Positions 33,756 through 52,600 of a stretch of 64,000 nucleotides of DNA are shown here, one piece after another. The position numbers were made by a program, and so were the translations under genes. The stretch lies in NCBI RefSeq assembly GCF_004027225.2, contig NC_044279.2:40076744-40140743 (forward strand), in the 5' to 3' direction. Under the pieces are notes generated by a model, which was not told the origin of the DNA, did no database searches, and was given only the letters and a program-made list of their open reading frames with translations. The DNA comes from Strigops habroptila. Its lineage: Eukaryota; Chordata; Aves; Psittaciformes; Psittacidae. Each line of letters starts with the position of its first letter. Position 1 is the first letter of the stretch.

Positions 33756-36700
33756 ACAAATAAAATCATGCTGTGCCTGTAGTCACACCTCTGGTTCAAC
33801 TGCTGCCAAGGAATGAGGCTCCTGGAAGCTGCACATCTGGAGAAGGCAGAAAGCGGTGGGGACAGTGGTTGCGTTCAGCTGGGCATGTCCTCTACTGGCT
33901 GCAAGAAGGCTGGAAGGAGCAGAGCTGCACAGCCTCACAGCTGGACCATAGTGATCCATGTCCATGTGATTAGATGCTTCTGCACCATGTCCCCGTGCAG
34001 GAAACAGACCTGCTCTGCTGTAAAGGAAGCCAGAAGTTCCCTTTGCCACTTCCTGTCTGGGGTACTGCCCTTGCAGTATACCTCTCAGTGTTTCTGCACA
34101 CCCACTCCTGACCCCACCACTGGGGTAGGTCTTAACTGAAAACACTGGAACTGGGTCCCAAAGTTTCTCACATTATTCTTCAAGGTTAACTGCTTGCACT
34201 AGAATCATCTCAGCATCACAGCATTCCTTAAACAGGTATCATTTTTCAAAATGCAGATATGACTGTGGAAAAACATTACAAGTTTTGCCCTTCATATATC
34301 TTTATATTTGGGTTGTTGGCTACCAGAGCCTCCATAGGCAAGACATCACAGTAGCAGACAGGAGATGAGCAGTTTCTTTTCCACACTCCAGTGACCAGGG
34401 TGGCAGTACCCATAATAACCTATCTGTGAAAGAGCCAAGCTCTGTTTTGTCTTCCAAACTGGGCAGATTAGAGTGTTTAAAAAACAAAATCCCCATTGCA
34501 AAAGCAAGAACATCAGTATATCTGTTAAAAAGAGCAGCTATTTTCCTCCCCATTTGTCTTTTTGCCACTCTTTTGTGCACAACCAAAGCCTCAAGCTCCA
34601 TGTACTTCGAAGTCTCATCTGAAAACGGGATGGCAAGCAGCACACGGGCACAGCAGGACCTACTCTGCATGCTCTGTTGCCCAGGGCTCCCTCACCAGCA
34701 CAGAGCCTGGCACAGTGTCTGCCCCACTGAAGCCATGTGCAGTTAGAGCCTACTATTGCCAAGGGAAACGCAGGAGACGAAAGAGCGTACACTGCTGTGT
34801 CCAGGGACCAAAAGTGAGCTCAGCAGGAATCTTCCCTGCTTAATCTATGCTTGGTCTCCAAGACAGCAAACAGAATGAACACAAAGGCCTTAAAGTTCAA
34901 AACATTCACAGCATTGTCATTTAACTATACTTCAGCAGCTCTAAGAAAATACCACAGAAAAAGCTTTGCTAAGAAACCTGTAAATCACTGGGGCTTAGGG
35001 GAAAAAAATCTCCAAACTTTACAACATGGTATCTTTCACACAAAAAAAGCCTGAAAGTCAAGAAGCCAAAGCTAAACAAGTATTGTATCTCATTTTAAGG
35101 ACATCCAAAAATCCAGATATTTAACTCTGATGATCAAGCCACTTTGAGTTGTTCATATCTACCTTATGGTTTGTGCCCATGAATTCCATGTGATAAATGC
35201 AAAATACAGCCTTTGAGTACATTTTTGTAAGTCTGTAAACTCTAAAATCAGTTTAAGGAGATAATTTGCAACAGTTCAAGCTGTTCTGAAAACACCAATA
35301 AAACCTTTTCACCCTTCCAAATCCATTTTATTTTCTATTCTTTACTTTTTATATAAGTGTTAGAACTGTATAGCCACAGTTGTTGCAAAAGCACCAACGG
35401 TGAGGCCATGCAGCCAGTTACCATTCAGATATGGACTCTTAGGCTTGGTTTAACTTGCCTAGAGGAATATGAGGAAGCTTGCTTGATTTTCCAGTTTAAG
35501 TAAAGAAACGTCCAGCCAACAATCCTTGAAACCTGTCAACCATAGCAACCGAAAAAGATTAAACACAATGTGAAGCCATTTCACCTCCTAACAACAGAAG
35601 GACAAGACTTCCTGAAGTCTGTTAAGAGTTTTACCACAGATGGGATTTGAAGGAAAAGCTACGCAGATGCCTCAGCTGTGGGTTCTAACTTAAAAAAGCA
35701 GACTTCCATGGAAGTATACATAATTTAAGGCTAGGCTGCCACCAAGCTGAGCTATCTTTTCCTGCACTGCAACTCAAGACAAGCAGGCACCTAGCTGATG
35801 CAGATTTTTGTAGGGTACTTTCACCTAAATCAGGTTCTTGAAATGAAATGCCAACCTGCAACCAGCCCTGCACTTGCTTTCAACTTTTTAAACAACAAAC
35901 AGGCGAACACCTGTGCTAGTCCTCTGCAGTGAAAGGGGCCTCTTCCAGTCCAATTTAGAAACCCAAGGACTCTCCTTCCTCTAAGACACTCATGCTCCTT
36001 CCCTGGCTACAGTCAGATTCTTCCTTACTGGCTTCTAGCTCCGCACTCTTCTATTGAAGCACCCATTCACACTGTGAGAACAGGCATTTAAACTCCAGTA
36101 CTGCAGTGCCTCCTGCTGAAACTAGTCCTTTTGCTGTATGAGAGATCTGCACTAATGAACTTGACACTTAACCTCCATCTCCCCTCTACACAGTACACAG
36201 TCAACTACTGCTTAGTTGGTGTTTCTAAAAAGCTTTCCATAGCGCTGTTATCACGAAAACCATCAGCTCAGCAGTTTGTGACTTATAAATACGATATTCT
36301 CAGTGAAGTATCTGTTAAAGTAGTATTTTCCTGATTCCACAAGTAAATAAACTGTCATTTACAAATAATGCAGAGCAATGTGAGCATCTTTTCCCTCAAC
36401 AATTATGTGCCAATAAATGATCAGGTAACTGAAAGGCACACTAAGGCTAATGTTGTCCCCTGCCCTAAAGGGCAAGCATCTCAGCTATTTTCAAGGCACA
36501 TGTACTGGCTATTTAACCACGTGTATTCTAAATTCTTATTTATACATTTATTAAAGGAAACAGCTGTGTTTTCACTTACTAGTTTCAAATAAAAGGTCAC
36601 CAATCTAAGAGCAGCGATCTGCAGCATTCTAGTATAATCATTGCCACTGCATGTGCAGATGATCAAAATCCCAAAACCTGGCACAAACACTCCAACATAA

Positions 36701-37204
36701 TCATGAAATCGGTGTGGCTCTACTACCTCCTAATCATTACATTTGCTTCTTTAATCTCAGAGGTATGACAGAAGCAATATCTGCTCTTCCGGTGAACTTC
36801 ATCACAATTTGCATTTTCAGGAAACTAAAAACCTCTAAACTTCCTTTAAAAAAGGGGAAGGGCCCCCAAGAAAATCACAATAAAAAAAAAAAAAAAAAAA
36901 AAAGAAAAAAGAGAAAGACTTTCTTAATTTATTTCTTGCTTGCAAGAAAGTCTAAGAATATATTTAAAGAAAGACAACAAGACTTTGTGCTTTCCCTGCA
37001 GCACATTCCATGTGGAAAACCACTTGCTTTTGCTTTGTACCACATTCTGTCTAACACCTTCCAGAATACTGCTAATAAATGAAGTTTATTAATGGCATTC
37101 AATTAAGATCATGGTTTATCTAATTCTTACACGGAGCTGTGAGCTTGTTTCCTGGAAAACAACATGTAGGTTGTGCAGCAGATGACTAATGAAAGGATTT
37201 AAGA
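33756..37204. other. Intergenic region between the convergent gene C and KRR1
   Basis: This 3.4-kb spacer separates the two tail-to-tail genes. It contains a poly(A) tract (36882-36903, 22 A) and short frames with no recognisable product. Several TTTATT words (minus-strand AATAAA) occur near its right end and may serve KRR1. Confidence 0.55.
36882..36903. repeat. Poly(A) tract
   Basis: A run of 22 A with mixed A/G following it. No processed-gene body is visible upstream, so this is treated as a simple repeat. Confidence 0.9.
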
Positions 37205-37220
37205 ACAATGTATTAAAATA

Positions 37221-37226
37221 TTTATT
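37221..37226 (-). terminator. KRR1: Candidate KRR1 poly(A) signal
   Basis: TTTATT on the plus strand is AATAAA on the KRR1 strand, about 480 bases after the stop codon. Another lies at 37085-37090. Either would give a compact 3' UTR. Confidence 0.5.
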
Positions 37227-37704
37227 AACACCAAGACAAGACACGCAAAAATAACCAGCTTTTACAGAAAAAAAAGCCTAATATAGTAATAAATCTTGCC
37301 CATTTTCAAAAGTTATCACCATAACCAAGGCTGCATATAGTCTGGTAGTCTTTCACAGAAATACCTTAAACTCCCACCAAGTTCTCTGACCCTAATGTTT
37401 TAACATCCTGCACCAAGCTCCTGAATGTTTCTATTACAACACCTTCCCTTAAGGCAGATGGGTATTACCCAAATACACTCTCTTATTTTCTCAAACAACA
37501 CAGCAGTACAGATTTTCTTCACCAACCTTGGCAATTCTGCATAGCTGCTTTAGGTGCGCTAATTAAACTGTACTTATGAAAAGAGAATGATCTTTCTACC
37601 TAGTCGTTTCTGTCCAGATTATACTGATAGCAAGAAGTCTCAAATCTTCTGAGTGTGAAAGTGTTCATTAACATAGGAAAAAAGTGAGAATCTTGGGTGG
37701 TGAA

Positions 37705-43057
<5,353 letters not shown>

Positions 43058-43090
43058 CTCTGACCACGCGCCGCCACCCCTCACCCGGCG

Positions 43091-43097
43091 CCGGAAG
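43091..43097 (+). promoter_or_regulatory. KRR1: ETS/GABPA-like site in the KRR1 promoter
   Basis: CCGGAAG is the high-affinity ETS (GABPA) core, 34 bases upstream of the KRR1 ATG. It is a usual element of CpG-island housekeeping promoters. Confidence 0.5.
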
Positions 43098-43135
43098 CAG
43101 CGCGCACTGGAAGAGGCGGGCACCGCGGCCGCCTT

Positions 43136-43154
43136 GCATGCCGGGAGCGGTAGT
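43136..43154 (-). promoter_or_regulatory. KRR1: ZNF143 (Staf)-like site in the KRR1 promoter
   Basis: On the KRR1 strand ACTACCGCTCCCGGCATGC fits the ZNF143/Staf pattern ACTAC-N3-TCCC-R-G-N-ATGC. It lies about 80 bases upstream of the ATG, a typical spacing for such promoters. Confidence 0.6.
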
Positions 43155-44569
43155 CCCGGCGGGCCAAAGGGGAATCGGCTGCTCAGCCGCAGCTGCTGTG
43201 TCTTTGAGAGCGGCTTTACCATTTGTACTCAGAGCACCGCGCGTTTTCCTGTCGGGCTGTTCTTCCCTGGGAGCCAGAGTGGAAACACAGCGGGTGGGGA
43301 CAGGCAGGGATGCGCTCTGTCCCCAGCGAGGGGCAGCGCCGGCCGCTGCCGCCCTGCTGCTTGTGGGCACAGAGGGTTGCCGCAGCTCCCCTCGGGGTCG
43401 CTTTACCCCAAGGTGTGCCTGGCCCGGGCGGCAGCGGCTCCTGTGGGCGCAGCGGGGTCTTGTGTCCAGCCATCGGGGTCTGGTCAGGGGGGATACTGCT
43501 GGAGACCGCGCTCGCTGCCCCAGGGGAGCTCTGCAGCACCTCTGGGACTCTGCCTCTGCTCTGATTACAGGCACAGGCCATAAGAAACTTAGTGCCTTGG
43601 TTGAGGTGAGAGGCATGAACGAAGGCTCTTCCTACCTTCCTCCTCTTTCATGTGAAACATCTTTTCCAGCCACATTCTTCAGCTTTCAATTTTCCATCAG
43701 TATTATGCAAGGTAAAGGAAAAAAGATTCAGCGTCATCAAAACATACACTGAAGCACAGTGATAAATACTTGAAGTATATGAATACTTGAGTGCTCATAA
43801 CTAAAGAAAACATGTTCCTGATGAGACCTAATTATGCAGTTGAATAACATAATTTAAGGTTCTCAAGGGGATGCTCTGCATCCTCCTCTCTCTCCCTTCC
43901 TGTATATGTAACTGAGCATTTTCTTCAGTAAAAAAGCGAGAGTGTGCCGCCTTCACTCTTTTGCAGGGACCATGAAAAGCCAATGGAGTGAAGAACTGGG
44001 AAGAGACCTTTAAGAGCAAGAACACCTGCATCTCTGCAGCAGGACCGCGTTGTCTTTGGCAGGTGTTCATCAGAACTGTTTATAAAAGCCTGCACTCTAG
44101 GGCGTTTAATTAGAAAGAAATTTATATCATCTGATCTACACATAAATAAAGTATTAATTCAGAACTCATTTTGGATACCCTCCTCCCCCCCCAATTTGTC
44201 TTTGAACCTGCTTGCTTCATCTCCCAGCCCTGCCCCAGCACCATCTCCCACAGAGAACGGGACACCAGGAAACCTCACACGTGCAAGTTTGCCATCGAGT
44301 TGATGCATGGTTTTAGTCATTTATTGCAATTTCTGTCTGCCCACGTACTTCAGTCAGGGAGGCTGCTGTGGGAGCGCTTGTGGGCCTGTGAAGGTCGGAG
44401 CATCCCACTGTGGGGCTGCGAGGGGCCTGGCGGGGCGCACCGGCTCTGCTCCGGAACGGCACTCCAAGGATTCACCTGCTCTGAGGACAACAGGATAAAA
44501 ACCGGGAAGGGGAAAGCAGCGAGATGCTGATGAGTCCCTCCGGCAGTTTTGGGTTATCCATCCCCGATC

Positions 44570-44583
44570 CCGCTAGATGGCAG
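44570..44583 (+). promoter_or_regulatory. CTCF-like motif upstream of KRR1
   Basis: CCGCTAGATGGCAG differs from the CTCF core CCASYAGRKGGCAS at one position. It sits 1.5 kb upstream of the KRR1 start in a GC-rich patch, between the gene cluster and the gene-free right half. Confidence 0.4.
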
Positions 44584-45363
44584 GACCGCTACGCTAAGAG
44601 GCGCATCCCAAACGGAGCTGCCGCCCGCCCTGTGGTTTCTGCTTGAAGGAGGAGAGGAGGAGAGATGGAGGCGATGGGGAACGTGCTCCCTGTGCCCCCG
44701 CTGCTCTGCCTTGCGTGGAGAGGCTGGGGTCCTGCTCCTGCCTCGCCGACATCGGGCTTTGCATGCCGTATGCCATTGACAGTGAGGTGCAGTGTCCCTG
44801 GGTGTGCACAGGGAGGCAAATTTGCTTCTCTCAGCTCTTGTTTCCTGGGCTGGTATTCCCTAGCGCTGCACAGCCTACGAGCTCAGGATGAGGGTCCTTC
44901 CCGGTTGTAGGCACCCGGTCAATGCGAAGGCAGGGATGGGCGACGCAGGGAGGCGTTTCTCCTCGGAGAGGAAACATGTTAAGTGCACAGCGCTAATCTC
45001 ATCTGAACACTGGCCAAGTATTGTGGAAGCACAGCAAAGCAGATTTGGGAAGGATCTGAGAGAGGATAACTAGTTTAGTTCAGTACTTGTTTATAGCCTG
45101 ACTCCTCCTATGAGTAAGATGCGACCCACCAAAAAATCACAGGAATGGGCTGTGGAAGAGGCATGCTGGCAGCGCCCAGCAGTGGAAATCAGCTTCCTGA
45201 CTGGAATGGGAGGAGAGAGGTAGAGAGGCTGCAGGCCATGAAGTGTCAGAGCGAGAAGACAAATTATAGGCTGCAACTAGAGAGAAGAGGGAGCCTAGGA
45301 GAGGTGCAGGGAGAAGGTGGCACGACGAATGCAGTCGGTGAGGCAGAAGATTTCTGCAGTAGT

Positions 45364-45377
45364 GTGCCCTCTGGCTG
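45364..45377 (-). promoter_or_regulatory. Second CTCF-like motif, opposite orientation
   Basis: GTGCCCTCTGGCTG reads on the minus strand as a CTCF-like core with AGAGGGCAC intact and two flanking mismatches. It lies 800 bases from the plus-strand motif. Confidence 0.25.
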
Positions 45378-46680
45378 TGAGCAGTTTTGAAGGTCAGAGG
45401 AAAGGTCTCGGGTGAGGTACATCATTTTTTTTCTCCTGCTGACCTGTTGGGCAGTGCTCTGCTCTGGATATATATTTCACAGCTCTGGGTGGCAGCAACA
45501 GCCTGCTCATGTGCCTGCTCCTCTCATGCATTACAGTCTCTATGCTGGCTGCTGCTGTGGGGGGGGGTCACCAAGCCCCCCAAGCCTCTGTGCTGGAGAA
45601 GGAGAGAGGTGCATTGTGCAGACCGTAAAGACCAAGGAACTGGGACCTCATGGCACCCAATTTCTCCAATTCAAAGGATGGACAACCCTCTCTGGTGCAG
45701 TGCTGCACTAAAGCATGTCTTTGCCCAGTTGAGACAGATCCACTAAAAGTAACAGAAAACAGAGGCAGTGGTGCTGACAGACTTGGGGACTGATTCAGGA
45801 AGGTCCCTCATGTCCCTTCCTGTCTGATTCTTTGGAGGAGACAGTAATTGCTCATCTTTCCCCTTACCTCAGGATGTGTGGCCTGGTTGGGTATGGGGAA
45901 GCCATTTCCCTAATTCCTGGTAGCGGCAAGATGCTCCCCCAGATCTGCATTGCTCCTCTGGGCAAGCCTTCTCAGGCTTCAGCCAGCAGCATGTTCATAG
46001 CCTTTTAATTAGTCACCACTCAAATGCAATAACCAGCCACTGCTTGTCTGGTGGGATTAGGAGGGTGAGGACAGCTAGCTGAAGGATAGGGGATGCTGGG
46101 GAGATGGGGGACTAAAGGCTGCTGCCCAGGTGACTCCGGCTGGGCTGTGCTGTGACAGCCCCACAGGGGTGGCATTTCCCACATGCTGGTTCAGCAGCTG
46201 AGCTCCCAGGCAGAAGGGGAAGTGCAAGCGCCAGTGTGGTGGTGGGGCAGAGCTACCGCACGGCCGGCGTGACACAGTGCCACTGTGATTCCCTGCCCTC
46301 CACCACCCCGGCCCCCGAGGTCTGTGTGCCCTCCCAGTTCTACCAGCACTGAGAGGCAATGTGTTTTCTGTAAGCAGCTTTCACTGGCAGCGCATACCAT
46401 GTTCGTTTACGACAGCTCAGTATGGGATAGAGACACCCAGGTGCGAAGGGCTCCTTTGATGACCTTTGTCTGAATAATACAGATCCCAGCCTAGCAAAAC
46501 CCCTATGCCTGCTGAACCCATCACTGGGCTTTGGGTGGACCTGGATCAGCTCTGTGTGTGTGCATACGTGCAAGCGTTTTTTTCCTCTTAAAAATAAAGC
46601 AAATGAGTGAAACAGCCACACGTCTTCCCTTACTTGCATTTCAAGCTATGTGATAGAAAGGGCAGAGCACTGCTGTTAGA

Positions 46681-49600
46681 ATGAAGGTACCTCTTTATTA
46701 TGCAGCAAAGTAATTATTTCCCAGTCAGTAGATAAGACTCCAGCCACTTGGCACTTTCTTATGTGCCATTTTCCAATCCGAAAGAGCAACTTGGGATTTT
46801 GTGATAATTCAAGCAATCAGATGAGCTCATGTGCATGGCATTCATTCACTAGAAACGCCACACAGATCCCATTCAGCCTCAGCACTCATAAATCCATGTG
46901 ACACTTTTATCTATTTATAAACTTTTAACAGCAGGTTATGATTGTTATGCAAGCCATTTTCCAGGGATTAATAAGCAGCTTGTGTTGATGGCAGCGAGAA
47001 GGGCTGTTAACTGCTCTGGGACAGTCATTAATCTGTGGTAAATGCTCAACATCTGGATCATTTCTACATAATTAAATAATCAATACTGCCTTTCGATTCA
47101 AATAACTGGAGAATTGTATTTCAAATTTATCTTAGCTTAGGGTGTTCTTAATTCTTTTAGTTTACAACAGGGCAGGAAACAGGCACACGGGCAAATGAGA
47201 GCTTGCTCTGGTGAGACTGGCTCTTATATTATGAGTTATTTCATACAAAACCTCTGAAGTGATCAAAATATAGTTGACACTGGCCACCAAAACCTATTAA
47301 TTGGATTGGATGGAGAAAAAATAATCATCACAGATGTGTTGTCCTTTTTTCTGTTAATACAGAGTTCTTTCATTATTGGAACAAAATTATGTCTGTGAGT
47401 GACCTGACACTGGGAGGTAGCCTGGCAGAACGAAAGTAATCAAACAGAAGCTCCCCATGCCCAGCTACCTCCAGAAAAGTCCCTTTTGATTCCTTCCCCA
47501 TCTGGCAAACATGACCTCTGTGCCCTTAGGTAGATGGGGCACACTTAATTTCTCTCGCCCCTCCTCCCTTCCCTCTCCCTTTCTCTCCCTGGGCAGCAGT
47601 ATAAGTCACTTTTCTGGCTTTGTTTTGTTCTCATCTTTGCTGTTGAATCCAGTGATGTGCAGAGGTGCTGATAGATGAAGGTAACAGTGCCCATTGCAAA
47701 CCCAGTCAGGCAAGAACCACACCTCAGTGGCGCTGCTGCCTTCTCCATGGAGAACAGGAAATGCCCATGCAGGCAGATCTCATCAGAGGTGAGAACAGGT
47801 AGGTGGGAGTCGAAAACATGAATTTCAAAAGAAAGAAAGAGACTTACTGGTCATCACAGGATCGATCATATGCTAATTCCCATCCTTTCAGGCTATCTTT
47901 TAACCAGATAACAAATCTGCATCTTACCACAAGGACATGATGGACAAAGAAAAACTCACCTTCACTGTTAGTAAGGGCTTTCCTTTGAAAGAGAGCAGAG
48001 AGGAAAGCATGTGCTGAACCATAAGAGGAACAAGGAGCTGGAAAATGGGAGGACTGCAAACCAAAAAGCATCTCAAAGGGCTAGCTGGCAAAGCAAAACA
48101 AAGATAATTTGTCGCAGAAGGAAGAACCCAGGATAAGAGGGAAGAACCAATGGGTAGAAAAAATGATAGCTTTGTCTGGGGAAAGACTGGCTTGCAATAA
48201 AATTGCTGTCAATTTGGGGACAAGAAAGGGATGAGAGCCAAACTGGGAAAGGAATTTAGTATCATTATGAAATCAAAGCACCAGGTTTTGATCAAAAGGT
48301 CTTTGGAGCAGGGGATGTGCCTAATCATGTATTCATACAGTGACTGACAGAATGAGGCTTTTGTCTTGACTCTCTGAGTTGTCAGAAAACAAACACCGTA
48401 GGAAGCTGTGCCACACACAGGAGATTAAAAATGGGAGGGTGAGGGTGAGTGCTGGTCAGGGGTAGGTGTATCAGAAGCCGGGGAGGAGGAAGGCAGGGAG
48501 CTGAGGAAGGTGGTGGGAGGAAATGCCTAAATCAGAATATTGGTACAAAGCCTCAGAGGGGAAGAGAATCAAGGGAGGATTAGAAAGTGAAGGCTCTTGT
48601 CTGCTTTAGGATGTCTCCCACATAGTGCAGAAAGCAATCACTCGTTCCCAAGGGCCCAGCAGGGATGGCTAACTGAGATTTCTCCATCTGTCCCAGTCTC
48701 CATCCTATATGGGTAATGCCTACCATGGGCTGTGCCTGCCAGGGCGGAGCTGGTCTAGTGGCTCTCGGCTCCCCAGAGGAGAAGGTGTCCCTCCTCACCC
48801 ATGGATACCTGTGGCAAGAGAGCACCACATGGGGATGAGGTGCCTGGAGGCTCAGGTCTGCGGCAGCATTGCAGGGTCCCCTCTGCCAGTGCCTCTCCCA
48901 GCCCGTCGGCAGTGGGTGGCTGCCTGGGGAGCCCTGGGGAAAGGGGCTGCCCCTCTCTGAATCAGGGCAGGAGAAGTGCCCCCAAGTCCTGTCCTCCATG
49001 GCACAACCCTGTGCCAGGGCCCTGCCAGAGCAGCAGAAGGACATCTGCTGTCCTGCTCCCTGTAAACCTGTAAAGAGCAGACCCTTTCTCAATGGCATCT
49101 CAACGACACCGTGGGGTGGTGGATTGAAGCTGGAATTTCTCCAAAAAGGTTGTTAAAATAATTTTAGAGTCATACCTGAACAACCAGCATTTGAGCACAG
49201 CTTTTCTTTAGGATTTCACAATGGTGCTCCTGTGTTATTCTCAAATGCACAGATAAAACACTCCCTCAGTATATTTTTCTCTTGTACTAGAATCTGGACA
49301 TTATTATGCAGATTTCCACTATAGCAATATTACAGCAGAATAAATAGCTCTTCTGTATACGAAGGGGAATCCTATTACATCTTCAGTAACTCTCAGTAAG
49401 CATTATCGTTATTATACCAATTGAAGAGACAGAAAACAATTTTTAATTAAAAATATTTATAGCAGGCATAATACCAACTGCCAGTTTCACTATCCAGTGA
49501 ATACATTTTGCAGCTGGTACTAATTCTCTCTTATTTCCACGAGGTTAGCCAATATCAGCTGTTCATTAAGCAAAGGACATTTCAGGAATATCCACATTAT

Positions 49601-52600
49601 ATGCTGTAACTGACTGAGAAGTTCTTCCTTTGACAGATTTTAGGAAATCAAGATTGCTTTGCTATGTTATTCTGGGACTTCATAATAGAGAGGTCATTTC
49701 CCAGTGATCTGAGTGGGCTGCGTCATCAGTTTTATTCATATCAATCCTAAAAACTGCTTTCCAGCAGATAAGAACATTTTAATTAGCAATATATCTTTTG
49801 TCTTCTATCTGCAGTGGAGTAGGGGGCGGGAGATTGATTTCAGCATGCCCTTTATTTTACTGGGAGAGCAGCATAATCAGAAGGTGTCAGCAGAACCACA
49901 GGCAAATTAATTTTGAGATACAGAGCTTTTTACAGCCAACTGCAGGGCTGCTCCTCGCACTGAGTCCAACCGAGCTCTGCAGCGAGCTCACTGCTATCGA
50001 CGATGCCAGATGCTTCAGGGGGCAAAGTCTGATAAGGCTCTCTTGTGCGAAGGGCACGATAGCAATCAGCCGGCTCACCCTGAAACACTCTCACACTTTC
50101 TGTGCCAGAGAGTACATAAGACCTCAGTTCGTGTCTTGGTTAGATGTATGTATCAGTGAATGTGCCTATGCGTAGCTGTAGGTGCCGGCCAGCTGGCCCT
50201 AGGAGCGGTAAGAGCAGCTGTAAACCTGCAGCTTCTGCTGCAGCTGTAACTCGGGCTCAGAGGAAACCAGCAGGGAGAGGATGGGCACAGAGGACCCCTA
50301 TTCCCACATATCTCCCTTGCTCCTACCTCTCTGTGCCAGAGGACGTGTGTCTGAAATCTGGAGCTGGAGCAGCGTTTCTACCAGTTTTGTGCCTGTGGGG
50401 AACTGTATCCCCATATACACAGACATACAGCACAGTCAGCTTGTCCTTGGTTCACACTCATGTGGCTCAGAGGGAACTCGGCATGCTGAAGGCTCCAGCC
50501 CATAAAATCTAATACAAAACTTCTTGTTTGCTGTATTCGTCTTGGGAGAGCTGGCAGCACAGCCAGTGAGGAAATCCCCCAGTGATTTATCAAAGTAGCA
50601 GCTGGGAACTTACAAACCAAGCAGCTCATCATAACCCAGCTTGTGACTAGCTAAATCCCATGTGGCTATTGTTTTTCACTTTAAAATATTAACAGTGAGT
50701 TTCAAACCTCAGAATTTAGCAAGCTGTGTTTTATAACTGGAAAGATCAAGCCCCATTTGAGCCTGTGGAGTCATTTACAACATGCTTATCCTTCCACCCG
50801 CAACAGATTTTACAGCAATTTCCCCTGGCCTGTATCCCCAGTGCCAGCAGAGGAGCCCAGGGGACACAGCTGGAAAGGCGAGCCATGTGAAATGGTGGAG
50901 AGGGGCATGTGTGAGGGGGTCAGAGGCTCTCCCAGGAGGTGATTCAGAACAAGAGTTTAATGAAGGGAAGTGCTCTGAGTCTCTCCCTGGGGACCTTCCT
51001 TCCCTTCACTGCCTGCAGACCAACCTGTGAAGAGCAGCTGCTGTCACATAATTAGCCTTTGTGAATATTCTGCTTTAATCCATCTTTAAAGCTTGCAAAA
51101 GCCTAACATGTCCATGTGCTGATCTTGCTCTAGGCAAGCATTGTGGCAGTCATCAACAGCTTCAAGAAGCTGAACTCCACCAGCTCCGTATAGGAATGTC
51201 CAAACTGTTACATTCATTTTCTTTTACCCACAGGGAAATAAGTCTTCCAGTCAACCAAGGAGTGAACCCTTTCTTCTTGCATAGGTAGCCTTTGGACTGA
51301 GTGTATGTCACTGCAGCAGTCACAGATCTGACTTTCTGAGTAGTTGTGATGTCCTAGGCTAGCTGTTCCCCTTGGGATTTCATGGAGATGAGAAGTGTGC
51401 ATTTGAGTGATGTGCCTATTGCTTCCTAATGGCAGCAAGCAAAGTTTCAGTGGAAAAAATTATACCAGTCAACCTTGTGGAAAGGCCGTCTCTGAACAAG
51501 TGGAGCAGCAGAGCATGAAACATTCCTTCTCATCTTTTTGCTCAGCTGTTCATGAAATGGCATATGAAAAAGCAACCGTTATTTCCTACAAACGTTTCAT
51601 CTGGGTTTAGATAGAGTTTGTAGGTTAAGTAATAGTGAGTTTGCACCAGCCCTGGCAAAGGCGAGGTCAGAGAGTGTAGTCAGCTCTATCCATTACCAGA
51701 GCTGCTGTGAAGCTTGGCAAACCACTTTCCTTGCCTAGACTGTAAATTTTCAAGAGCAGGAACTTTCTCCAAGTATGTGTTCCTAGAGGAGGGCAATTTG
51801 AGATGATCCTGTGCAAGGCACCGCTGCAATGCAGACTGCTGGAGTTGACAAACACCGAGTTTGTCGTAAAGTTGTATTCGATGTGGAAGGAAATATAACG
51901 GAACTGGTGGGTGGCAGAGTATGTGTTAAAACAACCATTCCAAATAAAATGTCACAGACTGAAGTTTGATTGATAAAATTTCATTTTTGCATGCCACCTG
52001 GTGGAAGAAAAGAGCCCATCTGTTCCCCAAGCATTGCACGTTGTCAAGCAAACTGCTCGCAGCTTGGCACATCAGAACATTCAAAGGAAAAAAATAAATA
52101 AATAAAAAAGCCAACCATAGATGAGCATGAATACAAGATGAGTCATTGAAGTTTACCCAAAAGCAACATAAAAATGATGGTCCTCACCAAGGATTTATGC
52201 CAGGGTATTCTCACGGGCTTGGCTTGCCGGGATAGGCAGGCAGAGAGGGAAAGCGGCAGGGAATAGGGGCGCATTCTTCTGCCACCGAGGCTGGCGAGGG
52301 CCGCTTGGCTGCTCGCTGTGGGGAGAATGCGTGTGTTTGTCTTTGCAGACAAGGGGCACCATTATCACATACCTCAGCAGGGCTGTAGATGTCAACCAAA
52401 TAATTGGTTTTATTTGGAATATGACGTCCAACTGATGAATGAAGCATTTTGGGTGTCCTGGAAAGATTTTATATGCAAACCAGCTGGAATCCCATTGACA
52501 GGAACAGCCTCTTCCTTTCCCTCGCCCCCCTCCCAATTATTTCAGTCAGACAGAGCTGGAAGTGACTGAGAGGAGCTCCAAGAAACCTTTGCCTTTGAGC

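Larger units (their letters stand above)
43561..46680. other. Upstream flank of KRR1, no supportable gene
   Basis: Mixed GC-rich and ordinary sequence with a secondary GC/CpG-rich patch near 44.35-44.95 kb and two CTCF-like motifs. Open frames (up to 119 codons) overlap on both strands and match nothing I recognise. Confidence 0.55.

Noticed and set aside
36714-37082. 122-codon frame with a lysine-rich centre
   Set aside because: The lysines come from the poly(A) tract; nothing else resembles a protein, and it lies in the convergent spacer.
44549-44910. Coding exon in the GC-rich patch upstream of KRR1
   Set aside because: Three overlapping short frames in both directions, no recognisable protein and no partner exons.
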